Part shown: piece by piece, positions 26,888 through 34,493 of the stretch
Layout: the number at the start of each line of letters is the position of its first letter
Position numbering within the stretch: position 1 is the first letter of the stretch
Assembly (NCBI RefSeq): GCF_905220995.1
Contig: NZ_CAJNBJ010000017.1
Coordinates: 620,001-684,000, forward strand
Direction of reading: 5' to 3'
Source of the DNA: Nitrospira defluvii
Lineage (GTDB): Bacteria > Nitrospirota > Nitrospiria > Nitrospirales > Nitrospiraceae
Length of the DNA stretch: 64,000 nt
Program-made: the position numbers and the translations under genes
The notes under the pieces: generated by a model
What the model was told of the DNA's origin: nothing
Database searches by the model: none
The model's input: only the letters and a program-made list of their open reading frames with translations

Positions 26888-27263
26888 TGTTTACCTCTTC
26901 TCCCGTCGCGACGGGGTGTTGAATCTTCGCGGCCGCCCGCCGCCGGCGGTCCCAATCCCGAGCGCGGGTGCGTTCGAGATCTTGGTCCCGCAGATACCGA
27001 AGACGCCGTGCGGTCCGCTCACACGTCCGACACAACGTGTTCGCGCAGCCCGACACGACGTAGGGCCGGTATGCGGCGAGCGGGTGCCATTGCCGGCAAA
27101 CGCGGCAATAGCGTTCGATGCCACCGTCCGCGGTCTGACGTGTTGGGGCGCCGCGCCACGGGCGCGTGGGCTTGACGGAAGCCGTCGCGACGGGCGCCGG
27201 GTCATGCGCGGGCTCCTGGGGCGGCGTGGTGATCGGTGAGTCGGGGGATTGATTGGGTTCCAT
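26844..27263 (-). CDS. Zinc-finger protein upstream of the clamp
   Basis: 139 residues from ATG at 27263, with GGAGGC upstream. A disordered Pro-rich start is followed by CRVCRQWHPLAAY and CANTLCRTCERTARRLRYL, giving two C-x2-C pairs plus a basic helix, as in small HNH/zinc-ribbon phage proteins; the catalytic H-N-H residues are not evident. Two GTCGCGAC boxes encode PVAT here, at residues 24-27 and 117-120. It overlaps the dnaN start by 44 bp. Confidence 0.5.
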   Translation of the reverse strand: MEPNQSPDSPITTPPQEPAHDPAPVATASVKPTRPWRGAPTRQTADGGIERYCRVCRQWHPLAAYRPYVVSGCANTLCRTCERTARRLRYLRDQDLERTRARDWDRRRRAAAKIQHPVATGEEVNSEADHSSPGADPCP

Positions 27264-27465
27264 TAGGCATGCCTCCTAGCTTACGGGTTAATCGTAAATC
27301 GTCCAGCACGACTGGGGCGCGTGGGACGACTGGGACGGTTTTTCGCGCGTCCTAGTGTGGAGGATAGGTTCAGGAATGACGCAAGGGCGTGGTATTGAAG
27401 GACAGGATCGCAGAGGTGCTGGCGAGGAGTGATCGGCGTGGAGAAAGAGGGTTTGCGCGAGGCTG

Positions 27466-27497
27466 AGAGGGAGGAGGAAGCGATGCCGCCTCCCTCT
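27466..27497 (-). terminator. Hairpin of the repeated intergenic family, copy 1
   Basis: AGAGGGAGG (27466-27474) pairs with CCTCCCTCT (27489-27497) around a loop containing GCGATGCCG. It lies 6 bp after the stop of the 27503-28489 gene and resembles the hairpins at 28595, 32694 and 33497. Confidence 0.5.
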
Positions 27498-27502
27498 TGG
27501 TC

Positions 27503-28489
27503 CTAGGTGGTGGCATGGCGTCGCATGGATGCGAGCGCGTCTTCCACCGACTTTCCACGAAAGATCTGGGCCCGGAACGTATTATACGAGATCCCTTCTC
27601 GCCGTGCGATTTCTGCCAGCGACTCTGTGTGCTCGCGTGCTTTGAGCGCGGCAATGGCATCATCGCCTGATTCGCCGGCATGGATCCGAGCCAGGAACGC
27701 TGAATAGCCGACGTCATACTTTCTCGCAGCCTGCATCGCGGTCAGCGAAACGCCATCGACCGTGATAATTACATTCGTGCACATGTTGTTCGCCTGCTCC
27801 TCGGCGGTCGCCCACCGACAATTGAGCACGAGCCGTCCATCAGGACCAATGATCCACCCGTATCCACGCGAGCCATTGATACGATCGAGCGATACTTTCT
27901 CGTCGGGAATTTCACCCATATCCTGCAGGAATCGGGGGAACGAGACCCACTCCGGCGTTTCGAGCCCAATACCCTTCTTGAGATAGTACGGGTAATGCCT
28001 AACACGGGCCAGCATGCCCTGCCAGCATCGATAAGTGCGAGTCTCGCGCATACCATGCTGCAACCTATTGTTCCCGCTCGCGCATGATCGACACCGTGAT
28101 CCTCCGCTATTTACAAAGGCGTGAGTAAATTCAACCAGGCGAGGCTGTGCGCGATCCGGCAGACACGCCAAGCAGACAACCTGGATATACGTTTTCCCGT
28201 GCGTATGCGGGCGCCCCTCTTTATCCAGCAGACCACTCACCACGACACATTTTGGATATTCGATATCTGGGAGCGAAAAGATCTCTCTATTTTTGCATCC
28301 ACAACAATATTTGCCGCCCTTATCGATAAACGCTTGATCATACTTCACTAATCGCACTTCGGCGCGATCCTTGGGGCATCGCTTGCAGACCACCGGGAGA
28401 CACCGTTCCCCTTTATAGGTCTGGAGTGGACCCACTACGTGACATTTCAGATATTCTTTCTCCGGCGCCGGTAACGTTTCTTTTCCCAT
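27503..28489 (-). CDS. Phage-type HNH-like protein with zinc ribbons and C-terminal HTH repeats
   Basis: 328 residues from ATG at 28489 with GGAGGTGAG upstream. N-terminus: two ribbon-like units, each with C-x2-C (VVCKRCPKD, YCCGCKN; VVCLACLPD, CRSCASG). Middle: TYRCWQGMLARV, then DMGEIPDEKVSLDRINGSRG and CRWATAEEQANNM, the signature of a phage HNH family in which the DRI..G and NCRWAT blocks are conserved. C-terminus: two similar segments (SLTAMQAARKYDVGYSAF; SLAEIARREGISYNTF) that look like helix-turn-helix repeats, as in homing endonucleases of this type. A hairpin follows the stop. Confidence 0.65.
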   Translation of the reverse strand: MGKETLPAPEKEYLKCHVVGPLQTYKGERCLPVVCKRCPKDRAEVRLVKYDQAFIDKGGKYCCGCKNREIFSLPDIEYPKCVVVSGLLDKEGRPHTHGKTYIQVVCLACLPDRAQPRLVEFTHAFVNSGGSRCRSCASGNNRLQHGMRETRTYRCWQGMLARVRHYPYYLKKGIGLETPEWVSFPRFLQDMGEIPDEKVSLDRINGSRGYGWIIGPDGRLVLNCRWATAEEQANNMCTNVIITVDGVSLTAMQAARKYDVGYSAFLARIHAGESGDDAIAALKAREHTESLAEIARREGISYNTFRAQIFRGKSVEDALASMRRHATT

Positions 28490-28594
28490 CTCTCACCTCC
28501 TTGTTATGGTGAGAACATGCGACGGCGGCGGCCGTGGCGGGACGATTTGGCAGGACAGACCGCGTTGATTTCTGGCAGGAGTTTCGCGCGAGGC

Positions 28595-28630
28595 CAAGAG
28601 GGAGGAAGATGCGATGCCGCCTCCCTCTTG
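28595..28630 (-). terminator. Hairpin of the repeated intergenic family, copy 2
   Basis: CAAGAGGGAGG (28595-28605) pairs with CCTCCCTCTTG (28620-28630); loop AAGATGCGATGCCG. Preceded by TTTCGCGCGAGG. It lies 45 bp beyond the portal gene stop. Confidence 0.55.
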
Positions 28631-28674
28631 CTGTGTGAAGAGAGCTGTCTGGCGTGAGGACCCGTCGCGACGGG

Positions 28675-30387
28675 CTACTGTTCCCGGTCGCGGTCGGCGG
28701 TCTCTGGAGCCTCCGAGTCAGTCGCGACTGGCTGGCCGTTGCCGCCCTGTTGCTCCTGGCCCTGCCTTGTGGTCTGGTCGGATCCGGGTTGGCCCGGGGG
28801 TTGATCGCCGGGTTGTCCGGCGCCTCCGCCGGCCTGTTGTTGCTCGGCGGCCTGTTGCTGTTGCTGCGCCTGGAGCTGTTGGAGGTAGATAGATTGGAGG
28901 CTAGGGTTGAGCGGCGCGTCTTCCCACGCCTCGCCTAACAATTCGATGCCCTCGCGCTCTTTGAGCTGCCTGACGCTCATCGTGAGCTTCTGGACCTCGT
29001 GCTCCCAGGCCATGTCCGTTGGCCGGAGCCCGTTAAACCGCAGAATGAAGTCCGGGTCGATCCGGGCCAGGATCCCGTTCGTGTAGGTATCCTCAATCAG
29101 TGTAAGGAGCGGCTCGAGCCCGGTGTCTCTGGCGTCCGCGAGCGCCTCGGCGCGATCGCTCCCAGACAAACTCGAGCGGCCCGCGCTAAAACTCTCACTG
29201 TGGAGCTCGATCGGATCCATGCCATAGACAAGAGCAATGATCGACGTGAGCCATACCATCCATTTGCTAAACATCATCTCGTCGAATTCGATGCCGAACC
29301 GCTCGAACGACGCGCCGCCGTCCTTGTTATCGCTAAAGAGGACCGGCAGGCTCCAGGCGTTATTCACGCCCTTCACCATCGCGTTCCACTGCCTCTTAAA
29401 GGCGTTGGCTTGCTTGGCATCGTAGGAGCCGACGACGGTCAGCAACCCCTTTGGAATCGCGTTCTTATCGAATCCGGCCATATTGTAATTCATCGCGTTT
29501 AACCAGCCGGTACAGATCTTCACGATCATTTCCGGCGGCGCGTAGCCGTAGCCCCCGCTGCGCACGTCGGCGCGCGGATCCAGGAGCGTGTAGACGAGAT
29601 CGTGGTAGCTGTAGGCGGTCTGGGGAATGCCGTTAATCACCTGCACGGCAATGATCGAATCGTCCCCATCGTAGCCCTGCTCGGACGCGAATCGGATCGT
29701 GGAGGCGTCGATCACGGACAGTCCGTCGATCATCCGCCCGTTGCGCGTGCCCATGGTCTCGAGCGCCCAACACCCATACGTTAAGAGGTCGCGCACACCT
29801 TTACGGAGGACCGCGGTAATGGGTTCGCGGCCAAGGCGAGCCATTGCGACGGGGTGTCGTTCCCAGCCGCTATGGAGCACGAATTGCTCCAAGGCCATCT
29901 CCTCACGTCCGCGCTTCCCTTGTCCCGGGTCCTGATTATCAGAGCGACGGACCTCAAAGTAGAGATCACGGCCGCGTTCGTAGCTGCGAGCAAATCGGCC
30001 GGTCTGGTTCTGTCGACGCACAATCGCGCCGTTAATGATCGGCATCTGTTCGACGAGGAGGCGGAGGTGGTCGGTGCCGTAGAGGCCGGACCGTTCCCAA
30101 TAGCCACCGGCGATCACGTTGCCACTCATCTCGTCGACAATGACGGACTTAGGCTCACGCGGACCGCGAGGACTGACGAGACGAGGCGCCAACTGTTGGG
30201 CCTTCGCAAATTGCTCTTCCTGTTGCCACTCAAGCACGGCGTCCCGGATCATGGCGACGTCGGCCTGTGAGGGCATTTCCGAACTGGTCGGGCGGTAGAT
30301 CGACTCGAGCTCCGCACGCGCGTGTGCGCGTTCCTGAAGCGGGGCGCGGGTATCAGAGGCAAAAAAGGCGAGTTGTTCAGGGCGCAC
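28675..30387 (-). CDS. Phage portal protein (HK97-type)
   Basis: 570 residues from GTG at 30387, with AAGAGG upstream. The core fits HK97-type portals: VLRKGVRDLLTYGCWALE, GLSVIDASTIRF, a YGYAPPEMIVK helix, NAIPKGLLTVVGSYD, then FERFGIEFDEMMFSKWMVW and LHSESFSAGRSS. The last 80 residues are a Gln/Gly/Pro-rich disordered tail ending PVATDSEAPETADRDREQ. Portals form the ring through which DNA enters the capsid. No terminase, protease or capsid gene is near, so this is an orphan portal in a decayed prophage or a satellite. PVATGP follows in frame directly after the TAG stop. Confidence 0.78.
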   Translation of the reverse strand: MRPEQLAFFASDTRAPLQERAHARAELESIYRPTSSEMPSQADVAMIRDAVLEWQQEEQFAKAQQLAPRLVSPRGPREPKSVIVDEMSGNVIAGGYWERSGLYGTDHLRLLVEQMPIINGAIVRRQNQTGRFARSYERGRDLYFEVRRSDNQDPGQGKRGREEMALEQFVLHSGWERHPVAMARLGREPITAVLRKGVRDLLTYGCWALETMGTRNGRMIDGLSVIDASTIRFASEQGYDGDDSIIAVQVINGIPQTAYSYHDLVYTLLDPRADVRSGGYGYAPPEMIVKICTGWLNAMNYNMAGFDKNAIPKGLLTVVGSYDAKQANAFKRQWNAMVKGVNNAWSLPVLFSDNKDGGASFERFGIEFDEMMFSKWMVWLTSIIALVYGMDPIELHSESFSAGRSSLSGSDRAEALADARDTGLEPLLTLIEDTYTNGILARIDPDFILRFNGLRPTDMAWEHEVQKLTMSVRQLKEREGIELLGEAWEDAPLNPSLQSIYLQQLQAQQQQQAAEQQQAGGGAGQPGDQPPGQPGSDQTTRQGQEQQGGNGQPVATDSEAPETADRDREQ

Positions 30388-30473
30388 GTAGACCTCTTTG
30401 ACTGTGGGGGATCTCCCAGGGTCAAAGATACGGCGAGCGGGGGTTGCTATTTAGAGAGGAGGAAGGAGGCGCC

Positions 30474-30496
30474 CCGGCGGCCGTAGAGACCGCCGG
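30474..30496 (-). terminator. Small GC hairpin after the 30519-31349 gene
   Basis: CCGGCGG (30474-30480) pairs with CCGCCGG (30490-30496). It lies 22 bp beyond the stop, without a U-tract; a weak terminator or a stem before the portal gene. Confidence 0.3.
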
Positions 30497-30518
30497 AGAA
30501 AAGAGAGAAGAAGAGAAC

Positions 30519-31349
30519 TTACATGACTGGGGCGCCGTCGATCGGCTTGCCCTTGACGAGCTGAAGAATTCGCTGGCCCTCTAGACTCTTCGCTCCCTGA
30601 ACCTCGACGACCAGACCAAAATGATTCACGAGGACATCTAATAACATAGAGACCCGTCGTGCTCGCCATGCGTCCGGGGCCTTGGCTTCGTCTTCACTTA
30701 CGGAGGAGACGTAATCCTGGCAAATACTGGCGAGCTGAAAGCCCGGATCCAGGCTCCCAGTCGCCTGTTCGGCGAGGCGGCGCGCCGTGGTGATCGCCTC
30801 CTCTTGATCAGCCGACAAGAAAAAATTCACGGACCGGCGGGAAGGCTCCACGGCCTGTCCGCCCGTCGCAACGGGTCCACCGATCGCACCGACCCGGACC
30901 TGTTGAACATAGTCGTTGAACTGATTCGTCGGCAAACTCTTGGCTTTTTCTAGGATCTCTGATCGCTTCGGGGCCAAGCGGCCCGTTTTCTGTAGAGGGA
31001 CCAGAGCTTTGGCTTTGGTCCATCCGATATCCGCCAACATCTCGCGGGGGATCTTCGCCTCTTCAACGAGAGTCTTTTCCATCGCCACGAAGGTTCTTGC
31101 CGTCTCTGGGTGGAGGACGTCGTCCTGCTCGATCCAGGCCTCGAAACTGTCAAAGCCCCACCGTTTATAGAGCCCGTCGCGCTGGACGATCCGGAGCAGT
31201 TGCGAGAGGCGGAGGAACTTCGAGCTCACCTCTCGCGCGAGGCTCTTAATCTCGGTGCGGATCGCGTCAGTCGGCGCCAGCGCCGTCTCCGGCTCTAGCA
31301 CCGAGATGCGGCTCGAATGAATCACAATGTCCTGTGTTGCTGTCGTCAT
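30519..31349 (-). CDS. Hypothetical helical protein of phage/plasmid type
   Basis: 276 residues from ATG at 31349 with GGGGAGGGAG upstream. Residues 30-110 form a helical region (LSQLLRIVQRDGLYKRWGF, then SFEAWIEQDDVLHPETAR, then MLADIGWTKAKALVPL) that looks like a helix-turn-helix domain of plasmid or phage regulatory proteins. A linker GGPVATGGQAVEP, encoded at 30862-30875 by a variant palindrome, leads to a second helical domain (SADQEEAITTARRLAEQA). No family recognised with certainty; DNA binding is an inference. Confidence 0.5.
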   Translation of the reverse strand: MTTATQDIVIHSSRISVLEPETALAPTDAIRTEIKSLAREVSSKFLRLSQLLRIVQRDGLYKRWGFDSFEAWIEQDDVLHPETARTFVAMEKTLVEEAKIPREMLADIGWTKAKALVPLQKTGRLAPKRSEILEKAKSLPTNQFNDYVQQVRVGAIGGPVATGGQAVEPSRRSVNFFLSADQEEAITTARRLAEQATGSLDPGFQLASICQDYVSSVSEDEAKAPDAWRARRVSMLLDVLVNHFGLVVEVQGAKSLEGQRILQLVKGKPIDGAPVM

Positions 31350-31413
31350 CGCTCCCTCCCCTTATCTCTCACGAATAATTACTGGTGGCTCTCTCTATCA
31401 GGGTTCCGTCCGG

Positions 31414-31941
31414 CTATTTAAGATGCTCACGAAACCAGCTCCGGCCCCGCACTTTCTCCTCCGACCAGGCCTCGGGGTCAGTCATCAGATCGATAAATGC
31501 CGGAGTCGTGCCCCGCGCTTGCAAATACGCGCACGTCTGATCTTCCGTCAATACCGCAGAAGTGCGGCTATAGCTCGGGTGCGACTGTGTCAGCATATAG
31601 GTCCCACGATCACGAGTGAGGATCTTCACGTCCCCGTGGCGTGTATCAAAATCGAGAATCACGGCACCCCGGACCCGGCGCTCCTCCATCGCCTCGGCGC
31701 GCATGCGGTCTAACAGCCCCGGCCAGCGAGTGACCTCGGGCATGCCCAGGATCGTCCCGTAAGACGTTCCGTTGGCCATCGCCTGGGCGATCGTCGCGGC
31801 GTCAGTCTCGGCCCCCGCCGGCGCCTGGATGGTCAGTGCCTCGGCCGCCTCAAACCGCATCGTCTCCAGCACGACCGACCGCAGGAGCTGTGCTCCTGTG
31901 CTCTGCATGTGATCCATCAATGCTTGTCTCTTGTCCGCCAT
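31414..31941 (-). CDS. Hypothetical protein
   Basis: 175 residues from ATG at 31941 with AAGGGAGAG upstream; an earlier ATG at 31959 overlaps the preceding stop (TGATG) and could also serve. Helical first half (LLRSVVLETMRFEAAEAL), then a beta-rich half (GAVILDFDTRHGDVKILTRD). No family recognised. Last gene of a run of four small coupled genes. Confidence 0.5.
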   Translation of the reverse strand: MADKRQALMDHMQSTGAQLLRSVVLETMRFEAAEALTIQAPAGAETDAATIAQAMANGTSYGTILGMPEVTRWPGLLDRMRAEAMEERRVRGAVILDFDTRHGDVKILTRDRGTYMLTQSHPSYSRTSAVLTEDQTCAYLQARGTTPAFIDLMTDPEAWSEEKVRGRSWFREHLK

Positions 31942-31958
31942 GATCGTCTCTCCCTTCA

Positions 31959-32126
31959 TCAGTAGTTGATCGGGGGTAGGTTAATTGTCCGTGCTCCCGC
32001 GGCCATCCGTGCCGCCAGGAGCGTTTCGACCAGATGCCTGGCCGCCCAGTAGGCTGCCTGTTCGGCCTGCCGGGCGATCCGGACGGTCTGGGCCGTCCGG
32101 TATTGCTCGATAGTCAGCGTCTTCAC
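31959..32126 (-). CDS. Small helical protein, translationally coupled
   Basis: 55 residues from GTG at 32126, which overlaps the stop of the preceding small gene as GTGA; its own stop overlaps a downstream ATG (TGATG). IEQYRTAQTVRIARQAEQ, then AAYWAARHLVETLLAARMAA, is a long amphipathic helix. The chain of overlaps argues for real translation. Function unknown. Confidence 0.45.
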   Translation of the reverse strand: MKTLTIEQYRTAQTVRIARQAEQAAYWAARHLVETLLAARMAAGARTINLPPINY

Positions 32127-32224
32127 TTGACCGACTCCTCTGTCTTCTTCTTCCGTTCTTCGAGCGCCCGCTTAACGATCTGCTTCTCTTCCCATTCTTC
32201 AAACCGTCGCTTGCTCATGCTCAT
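32123..32224 (-). CDS. Very small charged protein
   Basis: 33 residues from ATG at 32224, with GAGGAGGG upstream. Highly charged (KRRFEEWEEKQIVKRALEER). Its stop overlaps the next start as GTGA. Possibly only a leader that couples translation of the 55-residue gene. Confidence 0.4.
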   Translation of the reverse strand: MSMSKRRFEEWEEKQIVKRALEERKKKTEESVK

Positions 32225-32242
32225 GATCGTGTCCCTCCTCAA

Positions 32243-32554
32243 TTACTCAACGTCGTTCAAAGCCAATTCTTCGTAGCACCGGGTCCGGACCGTCTCGATC
32301 GCGATTGCCCGGATCGCGGGGTAGCGCCAGAGCCGACGAGCCTCATTCAAGAGCGTCAGCCGCTCCCCCTCGACGCCGTCGGTATCCAGCTGTGACCAGC
32401 ACAGTTCCTCGAATTCCCCCGCGTCATCCAGAGCCGCCCGGTTCTCACTCACGACATCGACGATCCCATAAAGCTGTTCCACCGGCACGTCTGTGCCCAA
32501 GATCGCGTCTGACAGGATCTGGGCCTTCTCTGCATTGTTCACTTGATTTTCCAT
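32243..32554 (-). CDS. Hypothetical acidic protein
   Basis: 103 residues from ATG at 32554 with AAGGTGAGG upstream; the longer frame to 32593 lacks a good site. Acidic and helical (AEKAQILSDAILG, then AALDDAGEFEELCWSQL). No family recognised. It stands behind the conserved upstream block at 32606-32650. Confidence 0.5.
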   Translation of the reverse strand: MENQVNNAEKAQILSDAILGTDVPVEQLYGIVDVVSENRAALDDAGEFEELCWSQLDTDGVEGERLTLLNEARRLWRYPAIRAIAIETVRTRCYEELALNDVE

Positions 32555-32605
32555 CGCCTCACCTTTTGTTTGATCGGCGGAATTGCCGACCATCTACTCA
32601 TCATT

Positions 32606-32650
32606 ATGCGAATCCAGTACACATAAACGCGGGAAAGATCGCGCCACTAA
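32606..32650 (-). promoter_or_regulatory. Conserved upstream block, copy 1
   Basis: On the + strand: ATGCGAA (32606-32612), 16 bp, GCGGGAA (32629-32635), 6 bp, CGCCACTAA (32642-32650). The same three words with identical spacing occur at 33420-33464. Both lie 50-100 bp upstream of a minus-strand start, so this may be a promoter or operator module. No standard -35/-10 is obvious. Confidence 0.45.
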
Positions 32651-32693
32651 CGAGTGTTGCTGTCATCTTCACGCGAGGCTTCACGCGAATGAG

Positions 32694-32729
32694 CAAGAGG
32701 GAGGATGATCGGATGCTGCCTCCCTCTTG
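32694..32729 (-). terminator. Hairpin of the repeated intergenic family, copy 3
   Basis: CAAGAGGGAGG (32694-32704) pairs with CCTCCCTCTTG (32719-32729). Located 11 bp beyond the stop of the 32741-33367 gene and next to TTCACGCGAGG. Confidence 0.55.
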
Positions 32730-32740
32730 GCCTCCAACTC

Positions 32741-33367
32741 CTACGCCTCGTCCCCTTCCTCGTCCTTGGCCTCGGCGTTCAGCGCCTCATGGCGCCCGAC
32801 CAGATAGACGGCCACGACGCCCTCGGCGACGTGGTGCGAGGCGAGGTCCTGTTCCCGGTAGCCCTCGCCCGCCAACAGATCCTGAACCGACTCGCGGGCG
32901 TCCGCCTTGGTTTCGAACGCATCATGGGCCGTCCGGGACCAGTCATTGGTCGTCCCCAGCCAGCCGTCGGTGCAGATCTCGTGACTCATATTCAGGCGCG
33001 GCGGTGTCGTCGTGATCTCGTAGGTGTGGGTATTGGTGTGCTGGTCTGGGTCCGGACCGACGTATTCGCACTCGACGACGTAATACGTGGCTTGCTCCGC
33101 CAAGATCTCGTCCAGCGTTTTCTCGAGGAGGTCGTAGGGCTCGCCCTGGGGAATCCATTCGTCCGCCTGCGTGATCTCGTCCAACTCCAGCGACTCCAGG
33201 ACCGCCTCTTTTTCCGCCTGGGTCGTCACGACAGCGGTCGCTCCCAGCCAGGTGAAGAAGTAGCCGGCGATATCCTCTCCGTCGTTATCGGTCTCATTCC
33301 TCCCGATATACCCATACGCCTGGCCGTGGATCTGCTCGCCCTGGTTTAATTCGATATAGAGTTTCAT
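32741..33367 (-). CDS. Hypothetical acidic protein
   Basis: 208 residues from ATG at 33367; the upstream in-frame extension runs into the conserved regulatory block. Strongly acidic, beta-rich with DGEDIAGYFFTWLG, YYVVECEYVGPDPDQHTN and an acidic tail AEAKDEEGDEA. No family recognised. It is bounded by a conserved block upstream and a family hairpin downstream, a one-gene cassette. Confidence 0.5.
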   Translation of the reverse strand: MKLYIELNQGEQIHGQAYGYIGRNETDNDGEDIAGYFFTWLGATAVVTTQAEKEAVLESLELDEITQADEWIPQGEPYDLLEKTLDEILAEQATYYVVECEYVGPDPDQHTNTHTYEITTTPPRLNMSHEICTDGWLGTTNDWSRTAHDAFETKADARESVQDLLAGEGYREQDLASHHVAEGVVAVYLVGRHEALNAEAKDEEGDEA

Positions 33368-33419
33368 ACCCACTCTCTGTTCCGTGCCGGCGAGATTGCC
33401 AGCAACTACAGAACATGAT

Positions 33420-33464
33420 GCGAAGCGGGCGATCAGAAGCGCGGGAATTACCACGCCACTAAAC
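33420..33464 (-). promoter_or_regulatory. Conserved upstream block, copy 2
   Basis: ATGCGAA (33420-33426), 16 bp, GCGGGAA (33443-33449), 6 bp, CGCCACTAA (33456-33464), with the same spacing as copy 1. It precedes the gene starting at 33367. Confidence 0.45.
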
Positions 33465-33493
33465 GCGTTGTGGTGGCAGGTTCGCGCGAGGGT

Positions 33494-33888
33494 TCACGCG
33501 AGGAGCAAGAGGGAGGATGCATGCCATCCGCATCCCTCTTGCTCCTCGCGCTGTTCATCGTAGTCGTAGCAGGCGGGTTTGTAGGCAGCGGCAGTGTAGT
33601 AGCCGTGCGCCACACCGGCCGGAATCCGCGTCCCAGCGCACGCACGCGCCGCAACGGCCGGAGATGCCATGATGGAGCCGCGGTCATGGGGAGCTGGGGG
33701 AGTCTGGTCGCGCAGGGCTTGTTTGTGGCCCTCGGCCCATGCTGCCTCAGGACCCGTCGCGACGGGTGTGACTCCAGAGCCAGTCGCGACTGGCTGGACA
33801 GCGGGGGGCTCTTGGGCGCCGGGGATCCAGAGCTCCTCGGTCGAGGCGGGGCGGTGGAACGCTTGGTAAACTTAGATTGAGGCAATGC
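33494..33888 (-). pseudogene. 5'-truncated coding fragment with two PVATG boxes
   Basis: A minus-strand frame with no start codon near its 5' end reads QAFHRPASTEELWIPG, then PVATGSGVTPVATGPEAAW, then AYKPACYDYDEQREEQEG and stops at 33494-33496. Both palindromes (33752-33767 and 33781-33792) are read in the same PVAT frame as in neighbouring genes, which supports it as former coding sequence. An in-frame TAA closes it near 33890. The gene head is absent, so it was probably cut when the right end of the element formed. Confidence 0.4.
33497..33550 (-). terminator. Strong hairpin of the repeated intergenic family, copy 4
   Basis: A perfect 18-bp stem: CGCGAGGAGCAAGAGGGA (33497-33514) and its complement (33533-33550), with an 18-nt loop. 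The longest of the four family members. Confidence 0.55.
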
Positions 33889-34226
33889 AACTGCTTCGCG
33901 ATTTGATCTCGTGGTAACAGCACTTGCTGACGGGGGTTGTTGGATACTGAAGTGCTTGCAAGAAATGAGATGCAAAGACTTATTCTTCCACTGATAAGAC
34001 CGAAGAACAGGAAGGTGGCTGAAGTCGATCGAGCTAAATTAGCAACCCCTAAGCAGGCACCTCGGCGCGCTCGGTAGCCGTTCCTGCCCGTTCGTGCATT
34101 CCTCCCCTGCTACACTGTAAGGACTCATCGCCCGCGACCGCGCGGATGGCGTCGCTTGCCCCGACAAGGGCAACCGCCTGATGCCGGCGGGCTGTTTCCC
34201 CCACCCTCATCAGTAAAGGAGGCGCG
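33889..34226. other. Leader region of the excisionase/integrase genes
   Basis: No gene. It has a short stem TTGCCC/GGGCAA near 34157-34174 and a GC-rich segment just before the excisionase-like gene; these might be regulatory but no known riboswitch fold is recognised. Confidence 0.3.
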
Positions 34227-34463
34227 ATGCCTCATCAACAGTCGTCGGGCCAACATCTCACCGTCTCGCAGGTCGCCGCGCGTTTAGCCATCACGGAGGA
34301 CCATCTCAGGAGGTCCATTTTGGGCCAGCCGGATGGGATCCGCGCGCTCAAACTCGGCAACGGGCCCCGCGCACAATGGCGGGTCCGTGTGTGCGACCTC
34401 GAGGCCTGGGAGGAGGCCAAGCTGGTGTGCTACGATGCCGCCCCGCGGCCGCGTCGGCACTAG
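34227..34463 (+). CDS. Excisionase-like HTH protein of element A
   Basis: 78 residues from ATG at 34227 with AAAGGAGG upstream. LTVSQVAARLAITEDHLRR followed by GNGPRAQWRVRVCDLEAW is the MerR-like winged-helix pattern of excisionases and small DNA-binding proteins of integrative elements. It lies 31 bp before an integrase on the same strand, the usual pairing for controlling excision. Confidence 0.65.
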   Translation: MPHQQSSGQHLTVSQVAARLAITEDHLRRSILGQPDGIRALKLGNGPRAQWRVRVCDLEAWEEAKLVCYDAAPRPRRH

Positions 34464-34493
34464 CAGGCGGCGTCATGGTCCGGCGGTGAATCG

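Noticed and set aside
31981-32202. A 73-codon minus-strand frame rich in Arg, Ser and Gly
   Set aside because: It overlaps two coupled small genes in another frame that have a ribosome site and GTGA overlap; the composition is that of a shadow frame.
27466-33550. A CRISPR array formed by the repeated hairpins
   Set aside because: Copies are about 0.8-4 kb apart with genes between, not regularly spaced, and no cas genes are present.
33448-33975. A 175-codon minus-strand frame
   Set aside because: The alternative frame reads PVATG at both palindromes as in neighbouring genes; this one is Ser/Arg/Pro-rich shadow sequence.
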